A stretch of 64,000 nt of DNA from CBDUXT01 sp965371245 (GTDB lineage Bacteria > Planctomycetota > Phycisphaerae > UBA1845): NCBI GenBank assembly GCA_965371245.1, contig CBDUXT010000017.1, positions 1 through 64,000 of the forward strand, given 5' to 3'. Position numbers and translations under genes: made by a program. The notes beneath the pieces were generated by a model. That model worked only from the letters and a program-made list of their open reading frames with translations. It had not been told where the DNA came from and searched no databases. This document shows, one piece after another, positions 53,792 to 64,000 of the stretch (within the stretch, counting starts at the first letter, position 1; each line of letters starts with the position of its first letter).

Positions 53792-54459
53792 TCATCGCAC
53801 GGCGGGTTGCCCTGTCAGGACGGCCGTCGCCCAGGTTGACGGGTCCACATACCAGTAGAGGTCGTCACCGACCGTCAGGTATTGTTGCCCCAACTCCGAG
53901 TCCTCCAAGATGTAGTAGAACCCGATACGCGGGTGCTCGACCGGGTCGAACCCACTGAGGCACTCGCGGGGAATGAAGGCCTCGAGCGTATACCCGGTCC
54001 CTGACACGCGCGACGCAACCTGAATGCGCCCGGCCGGGATCGTCGGGGCGTCCTCTCGCGCGCGTTTGATCTTGCTCGCTCCGGCGACCGCTTTCTTTCC
54101 GCCCACGCCGCCACCGATCGGGAGAAAGTGGAACTGTTGGCAGAATCGCGTCGCTCGTTTGTTCGATCGAGCATCGCGCATGTCGGTGCAAAGCCGAAGA
54201 TGGTCGCTGGTCCAGAATCGCTTCGGATCGCACCGAAGCGCCCGCGTCTTTCCGGCCACGCGGCAGGCGATCGCCAGACCGGTTTCGTTCCAGCATGCCC
54301 AAACATTCGCAAATGGCGGAGCACCGTCCATGGAGCCCAGTTCGGGCAACCGGTCCTCGTCGGACCAACCGGCCGCGCGGCCATCGAGTTTCCCAAGATG
54401 CGCCCGGTAGCGAAGCGGGAACTCCAAGTCGAACAGGAACCGGTTGGGCACGAGCTGAG

Positions 54460-54463
<4 letters not shown>
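53792..54463 (-). CDS. CBM9-like / carbohydrate-binding-domain protein
   Basis: 223 residues, no signal peptide. FANVWACWNETGLAIACRVA, WTSDHLRLCTDMRDARSNKR and YTLEAFIPRECLSGFDPVEH fit the CBM9/DOMON-like beta-sandwich found in some carbohydrate-related proteins. The ligand is unknown; no catalytic motif is evident. The ATG at 54463 overlaps the end of the upstream uvrA-type gene (ATGA), with GAGGAGG 11 bases upstream, so it is translated with it although the link to DNA repair is unclear. Confidence 0.65.
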
Positions 54464-59657
<5,194 letters not shown>

Positions 59658-59658
<1 letters not shown>

Positions 59659-60230
59659 TAAATCCCCGCTTCGTCGCGTAGCTTCGTCAAGTCATCGACG
59701 ATGCCCAACGTCTCCGCCTGCTTAAACATGTAGCCCCAGTCCATCCGCGCGCCTTGAACCTGCGAAACACTCAGTGCGTTGTCCCACTGTTTGGTGGATC
59801 GAGTATCCTTCCGCCAATCAAGTTTCATCAAGATGATGTCCTCGGGAGATACGACCTCGATTCTCATGCAGCCCGGTTCGAGCTCGATTCCTCGGCACCG
59901 CTTGAACACGCCAAGATGGAACGGTGTCAACTGAACAACCGAAAGGTCCACTTTGAATGCCGAATCCATGTCGATCACGTTGACGATCCCCCCATTGCGC
60001 GCCGCGGCGACCAGGGAATCCTTGTTGCGGTACAGCCCTGGCGGAAGCATATCGCCGAGCCGGTTAGCCTGTTGCTCCGTCATGCGCACAATGATGTCCA
60101 CGTCTTGCGTGCTGATCGGCTCCCCGTACAGACCGCTTGCAACCGACCCCGTTATGGCATACTCGATTCCGATTTCCACAAGGGCTGAGACGACCTGCTC
60201 CATGACTTCATAGATTGGGTTACTGTGCAT
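59658..60230 (-). CDS. Nucleotidyltransferase-fold protein (MNT/AbiEii-like) in a cassette
   Basis: 190 residues from the ATG at 60230, which has GGGGGAG 5 bases upstream. ITGSVASGLYGEPISTQDVD with a second acidic residue before IIV is the GS...DxD pattern of minimal nucleotidyltransferases. The C-terminal part (EDIILMKLDWRKDTRSTKQW) resembles AbiEii/DUF6036-like proteins. Such proteins occur as antitoxins, toxins or orphan enzymes. It overlaps the 75-residue gene before it by 11 bases and its TAG shares one base with the next gene's GTG. GC is near 52% in a counted 60-base stretch against ~72% in the neighbouring uvrA gene, suggesting acquisition by transfer. Confidence 0.75.
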
Positions 60231-60447
60231 CACACTCCCCCCGCGGCACATTGATTTGCCGCGCCTTTAAGAGCATGGCCGACATATCGCACAACATCCT
60301 CGCATTTCGCAACGGCCCCCGCGCCTCCGCAAGATGAAGCTGCATCAACCGGTCCTTAGCTTGGGGGCTCATGCTGCGAAAGTGTTCCGCGATAACATTC
60401 ATCACGTCTGTCATGCGCTGGGCGTCGTCGTGGTGTTCTTGAATCAT
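60220..60447 (-). CDS. 75-residue partner protein of the cassette, unknown
   Basis: ATG at 60447 with GGAAGA 7-8 bases upstream. The protein is helical, Met/Arg/His-rich and acidic at the start (MIQEHHDDAQRMTDVMNVIA). It contains RLMQLH, which formally fits the R-x4-H motif of HEPN ribonucleases, but it is too short for a usual HEPN domain and the motif may be chance. Its coupling to a nucleotidyltransferase gene by an 11-base overlap recalls two-gene toxin-antitoxin modules. I do not recognise a family. Confidence 0.6.
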   Translation of the reverse strand: MIQEHHDDAQRMTDVMNVIAEHFRSMSPQAKDRLMQLHLAEARGPLRNARMLCDMSAMLLKARQINVPRGECDAQ

Positions 60448-60466
60448 CGATTGTCTTCCGTTGTGC

Positions 60467-60487
60467 GGCGGGCCGAGCCCGCCCTAC
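60467..60487. repeat. REP-like palindrome, family D, copy 2
   Basis: GGCGGGC-CGA-GCCCGCC followed by CTAC: the same unit as one arm at 47714-47735. It lies in the 49 bases between the N-terminal uvrA half and the two-gene cassette. Confidence 0.75.
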
Positions 60488-60496
60488 CTTGCTGGA

Positions 60497-62401
60497 TCAT
60501 TGTGCCGCGCTCTTGGCTACCGGCCGACGCTTTTTCGGCACTGCAATCTCGTCATCCCCGCGTAGGTAACGCCCCGTAATGGATCGCTTCGACCGGATGA
60601 TCGCCTCCATGTCGCCTCGGGCCACCACCTTGCCGCCGCGCACGCCGGGGCCCGGGCCGAAGTCGATGATCTCGTCGGCCGCCCGCATGGTCTGCTCGTC
60701 GTGCTCGACGACGATCACCGTGTTCCCCATGTCACGCAGGCGGCACAGTGAGTCGAGCAGGCGCTGGTTGTCTCGCGGGTGCAGGCCGATGCTCGGCTCG
60801 TCGAGGATGTAAAGGACGCCGACGAGCCCCGCCCCGATCTGACCGGCCAGTCGAATCCGTTGCGACTCACCGCCGGAAAGCGTCGGCGCTGTGCGGTCGA
60901 GCGTCAGGTAGTCGAGCCCCACGCCTTGCAGGAAGCCGAGACGCCCGCGAACCTCCTTGAGCACGTCCTTGGCGATCAACTGCTGGAACGGTGTGAGCTT
61001 CAGGTCGGCGAAAAACCGGGCGGCGTCATCGATGGACAGCGCCGACACCTCGTTGATGTTCAACCCGCCGACCTTGACCGCCAACGCCTGGGCATTCAGC
61101 CGCGCCCCGCGGCAATCCGGGCAGGACCGTTTGCGCATGTACTTCTCGTAGTACGCACGCACGAAGTTGGACTTGGCCTTGCGGTGCTTCTCGCGGAGGT
61201 CGGCGATCACGCCCGGGAAGGTGCCGCCGTGGCGGTAGACGCCGCCCGACCAGCGCCACTCGAAGGCCACGTGCGCATCGCCCAAGCCGTAAAGGAGCGC
61301 CTTTTTCGCCTTCGCGGGCAGCTTCTTCCAGGGCGTTTTCAGGTCAAACCCGACGTGGGCCGCCACGCCTCGGAAGATGTGGCGGCGCCACCGGCCGATC
61401 CGCGTGCGCATCGGCGCGACCGCGAGCTTCAAAAACGGCTTTCGCGGATCCGGCACCATGAGCTCCGGGTCGAAGTCGAACCGCGTTCCCATCCCATCGC
61501 ACGAAAGGCACATGCCGGCCGGCGAGTTGAAGCTGAAGAGCTGGGGCGAGGGTGCCTCGAAGCTGACATCGCAGCTTGGGCAGGCGTAGTGCGAGGAGAG
61601 CAGCAGATCGCCGGCAGCCGAAGCCTTCGCCAGCTTGGGCTGCGCCGCGGCGCGTGACGAACGAGCGCTCTTCCGGGCACCATCGACCACCTGTACGATC
61701 AGCGTGCCGTCGCCCAGGCGCATCGCGCTTTCGACCGCCTCGGCCAGTCGTGAGCGAACCGTCGCGGAGAGAGTTAGCCGATCGACGACGATCTCGATGT
61801 TGTGTCGGACATGGCGAGCCAGCGTCGGTGCATCGGCCAGGGGAACCACCTCGCCGTCCACCCGCGCCCGACCGTACCCCTGTTTGATCATGTCCTCGAA
61901 CAGGTCGCGGTACTCGCCCTTTTGGCCGCGGACCACCGGGCCGAGAATGAGCACCTTCGTGCCCGAGGGCAGCTCCAGGATTCGGGCGATGATCTGCTCA
62001 CGGGTTTGGGCGGCGATGGGTCGATCGCAGCCCGTACAGTGCTGGCGACCGGCGCGGGCGAACAACACGCGAAGATAGTCATGGATTTGCGTGATGGTTC
62101 CGACGGTGCTGCGCGGGTTCCAGCCGCTGGTTTTTTGCTGAATGGCGATGGCCGGGCTCAACCCGGTGATCTGGTCTACGTCGGGCTTGGCGAGCTGGCC
62201 GAGGAACTGCCGTGCGTAGGAACTGAGCGACTCGAGGTAGCGACGCTGTCCCTCGGCGAAGAGCGTGTCGAACGCGAAGCTGCTCTTGCCACTTCCAGAG
62301 ACACCGGTGAAGCAGATCAGCTTCCCGCGCGGCAGCGTAAGCGAGACGTCGCGCAGGTTGTGCTCGCGCGCACCTTTGACCGTGATCGTTCGGGGTTCCA
62401 T
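60497..62401 (-). CDS. uvrA: UvrA N-terminal half as a separate gene
   Basis: 634 residues covering only the first ATPase module of UvrA: ITVKGAREHNLRDVSLTLPR, Walker A GVSGSGKSS, the signal LSSYARQFLGQLAKPDVDQI, a zinc finger with CPSC, and the signature LSGGESQ followed by DEPSIGLHPRD. It ends SITGRYLRGDDEIAVPKKRR plus a short tail, i.e. at the inter-module linker where a full UvrA would run into its second half; that half is encoded at ~58550-59575 in the downstream gene. Alone it should not be a working UvrA. Start at 62401 (MEPRTITVKG); the frame is open to 62503. Confidence 0.9.
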   Translation of the reverse strand: MEPRTITVKGAREHNLRDVSLTLPRGKLICFTGVSGSGKSSFAFDTLFAEGQRRYLESLSSYARQFLGQLAKPDVDQITGLSPAIAIQQKTSGWNPRSTVGTITQIHDYLRVLFARAGRQHCTGCDRPIAAQTREQIIARILELPSGTKVLILGPVVRGQKGEYRDLFEDMIKQGYGRARVDGEVVPLADAPTLARHVRHNIEIVVDRLTLSATVRSRLAEAVESAMRLGDGTLIVQVVDGARKSARSSRAAAQPKLAKASAAGDLLLSSHYACPSCDVSFEAPSPQLFSFNSPAGMCLSCDGMGTRFDFDPELMVPDPRKPFLKLAVAPMRTRIGRWRRHIFRGVAAHVGFDLKTPWKKLPAKAKKALLYGLGDAHVAFEWRWSGGVYRHGGTFPGVIADLREKHRKAKSNFVRAYYEKYMRKRSCPDCRGARLNAQALAVKVGGLNINEVSALSIDDAARFFADLKLTPFQQLIAKDVLKEVRGRLGFLQGVGLDYLTLDRTAPTLSGGESQRIRLAGQIGAGLVGVLYILDEPSIGLHPRDNQRLLDSLCRLRDMGNTVIVVEHDEQTMRAADEIIDFGPGPGVRGGKVVARGDMEAIIRSKRSITGRYLRGDDEIAVPKKRRPVAKSAAQ

Positions 62402-62468
62402 GGGGGTGGATGGTACGATGTCCCGCGCGTCGTGCCCAGACTCACGCAAGGTCGTCGATCGCGAGGGG

Positions 62469-63122
62469 TCAGTTTCCGCCGGGTTGTGTGGCGGCCGGGG
62501 CATCGGTCACGGTCCGCGGACGCCTGAAGCTGCGCGCGTTCTTGGCGAAACCGAAGTGCGTGGCGCGCCAGAAACCAGCGTCCTTGGAGAGGTAGGCGAT
62601 GAGCACCGCACTGGCGTTGGGATCGCCACTTGGGTCCGCTACCTCCAGCAAGACCTGGCTCTCCTCGACCGCGTTCTCCCCGGTACGAGCCACGACCCCG
62701 CGCCGCCGAAAGCGAAGCTCGGCTTTTTCCCAGTCGGTCTCGAAGTCGTCCACGTAGTGCGAGACGGTCGGCGTCCAGCGGTAGACCACGTTGTGCAGGA
62801 AGTCGGCGGGGTCCATGCCCGAACGATTCCGCAACTGGATCACGTTGGGGGCGCACACGTCGAATTGCTTATCGAGTGCGGCCTCCCGCTCGTCCGCTGT
62901 TTGTGCCTGAAAGTCGTCACGGATGGCCCGTAGCGCAACGAAGGCAACTTGCTCGGGCGTGGCGTCCTTGTCCAGGGTCACGCCGTAGAGCGTCTTGACC
63001 TCGACCGTCACATCCTGGCGGACCTGCTGGCCCGCAAGGCGCGCGTCCCGGCTGCACGCGCCCAGGACCGACAAGCCCAGCACCGAGCCGACAAGACGTA
63101 GAAATACCGGTTTAGACCGCAT
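62469..63122 (-). CDS. Lipoprotein of unknown function
   Basis: 217 residues with a lipoprotein signal peptide ending LGAC. The mature part is soluble and mixed alpha/beta (QVAFVALRAIRDDFQAQTAD, KQFDVCAPNVIQL) with a Pro-rich C-terminus. No family recognised. It is the first gene of the presumed operon that includes the split uvrA; its stop is 68 bases before the uvrA start used here. Confidence 0.7.
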   Translation of the reverse strand: MRSKPVFLRLVGSVLGLSVLGACSRDARLAGQQVRQDVTVEVKTLYGVTLDKDATPEQVAFVALRAIRDDFQAQTADEREAALDKQFDVCAPNVIQLRNRSGMDPADFLHNVVYRWTPTVSHYVDDFETDWEKAELRFRRRGVVARTGENAVEESQVLLEVADPSGDPNASAVLIAYLSKDAGFWRATHFGFAKNARSFRRPRTVTDAPAATQPGGN

Positions 63123-63225
63123 TGGGCGGGGAGTCTACCCGCTGGACCGGAGGTTGCCAACAGGTCATCCTTGAGGCAGTACCCCTGCCGCGATAGACTG
63201 TGAAGCTTCGGGAGCCCACGCTGCC

Positions 63226-63747
63226 ATGGCTGACTTCAACCAGAACCTTTGGGCGCCGTGGCGGATGCAGTACATCCGTTCGCTGGGCGACGAGCTTACC
63301 GACGACGGCTGCTTTCTCTGCCGGTACTGGGAGCAGCCGGACCACGATCCCGAGAACCACGTCGTGTGGCGGAGTGCTTGCTCGTTCGTCGTCTTGAACC
63401 GGTTCCCCTATACGAACGGCCATCTGCTGGTTGCCGCCGCAAGCCACAAGGGCGACTTCGCCGACCTCGCCGATGACGAACTCGGCTGTCTGAACCAAGC
63501 CGTCCGCGACGGGGTCGCCGTGTTGCGGGCCGCGCTCAGCCCGCACGGGTTCAACATCGGGTACAACCTAGGCCGGTGCGCGGGGGCCGGGCTGCCGGAC
63601 CATCTGCACGCCCACATCGTGCCCCGCTGGTCCGGGGATACAAACTACATGGCCGTGATCGGGAACAGCCGCGTGATTCCCGACTCGCTCGACGCCATGT
63701 GGACCCAGCTCGTCGAGCACGCCCAGTCCAAGGGACTTCGATCCTGA
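63226..63747 (+). CDS. HIT-family hydrolase/transferase
   Basis: 173 residues with the histidine triad HLHAHIV (His126, 128, 130) and the upstream block GFNIGYNLGRCAGAGLPDHL. CFLC (Cys29, Cys32) in the N-terminus suggests a zinc site as in some diadenosine-polyphosphate (Ap4A) phosphorylase/hydrolase relatives of the HIT group. Substrate not certain. The ATG at 63226 is preceded by GGGAG. Confidence 0.85.
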   Translation: MADFNQNLWAPWRMQYIRSLGDELTDDGCFLCRYWEQPDHDPENHVVWRSACSFVVLNRFPYTNGHLLVAAASHKGDFADLADDELGCLNQAVRDGVAVLRAALSPHGFNIGYNLGRCAGAGLPDHLHAHIVPRWSGDTNYMAVIGNSRVIPDSLDAMWTQLVEHAQSKGLRS

Positions 63748-63773
63748 CGACCGGTCGGCAAGCGAAACATCCT

Positions 63774-64000
63774 ATGGCCGGATCAACCCCGCACCGCCTC
63801 GCCCCCTACGCCGTGGTTCCCGGTCGGGCCGACGACCGCGCGCACCTGGAGCCGCCCGCCTCGCTGTTCGGCGCGTTCGAGCAGGATCGATACCGCATCA
63901 TCCAAAGCACCGCCTTCCGACGGCTTGAGGGAAAGACACAGGTCTTCGCGCCGGGTTTCCACGACCACTTTCGCACCCGCCTGACCCACACGCTTGAGGT
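63774..64000 (+). CDS. dgt: dGTPase (deoxyguanosinetriphosphate triphosphohydrolase), N-terminal part
   Basis: The first 75 codons of a gene continuing past the window. RYRIIQSTAFRRLEGKTQVF, then GFHDHFRTRLTHTLEV, is the N-terminal signature of dGTPase-like HD proteins, where the His of RLTHTLEV begins the HD metal site. It starts 26 bases after the HIT gene and is likely co-transcribed. Confidence 0.85.
   Translation, partial: MAGSTPHRLAPYAVVPGRADDRAHLEPPASLFGAFEQDRYRIIQSTAFRRLEGKTQVFAPGFHDHFRTRLTHTLE

Noticed and set aside
60332..60349. RLMQLH in the 75-residue protein as proof of a HEPN ribonuclease
   Set aside because: The six-residue pattern is common by chance and the protein is shorter than known HEPN domains; kept only as a hint.

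Overview
The window looks like a chromosomal segment of an uncultured member of the Planctomycetota (PVC group). This is inference, not a database result. The support is high GC in most genes (roughly two thirds in stretches I counted), the C-terminal tail DVVAILDKFKN...DVTRALDAFSG...PF on secreted proteins, Cys-rich repeats of the form CxGGxxxGxxC, a giant tandem UvrA of the kind known in PVC bacteria, and many REP-like palindromes between genes.

Layout. 1-790: end of an IS1380-type transposase and a dispersed repeat. 789-4550: a methyltransferase (-), then rimO-pgsA-uppP (+) with overlapping stop/start codons. 4600-17735 (-): a complex I operon in transcriptional order nuoI-A-B-(small ORF)-C-D-H-J-K-L-M-N followed by a ferritin-like gene; nuoE, nuoF and nuoG are absent. 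18023-21211: cinA (-) divergent from an ATP-grasp/HAD pair (+). 21343-27722 (-): adaptor-RND pump-TolC-like efflux operon. 28480-32664: threonine synthase, a lipoprotein, a cysteine desulfurase and an unknown protein. 32774-34758 (-): ECF sigma factor with a zinc-finger anti-sigma factor, divergent from a secreted Cys-rich protein of about 2000 residues (35411-41404). 41636-47616 (-): a solo IF2-N domain protein, an Ntn-type hydrolase, an S9 peptidase, a gene remnant and an alkaline-phosphatase-superfamily enzyme. 47855-52607 (-): nrnA, infC, thrS and a 38-residue small ORF. 53106-53726 (+): a calcium-binding-repeat lipoprotein. 53792-63122 (-): lipoprotein, uvrA N-terminal half, a two-gene cassette, a three-ATPase-module uvrA fragment and a CBM9-like protein. 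63226-64000 (+): a HIT protein and the start of a dGTPase gene.

The most striking structure is at 54460-62401. A giant tandem UvrA appears to be split, exactly at the linker between its first and second ATPase modules, by a lower-GC cassette coding for a 75-residue protein and a nucleotidyltransferase-fold protein, with REP-like palindromes on both sides. Other points of interest are infC apparently starting at AUC, thrS apparently starting at CUG behind a perfect GGAGGT, a 38-residue membrane-type ORF upstream of thrS, a ~103-bp diverged repeat present twice, and several palindrome families, one of which lies in frame at the 5' ends of two genes.
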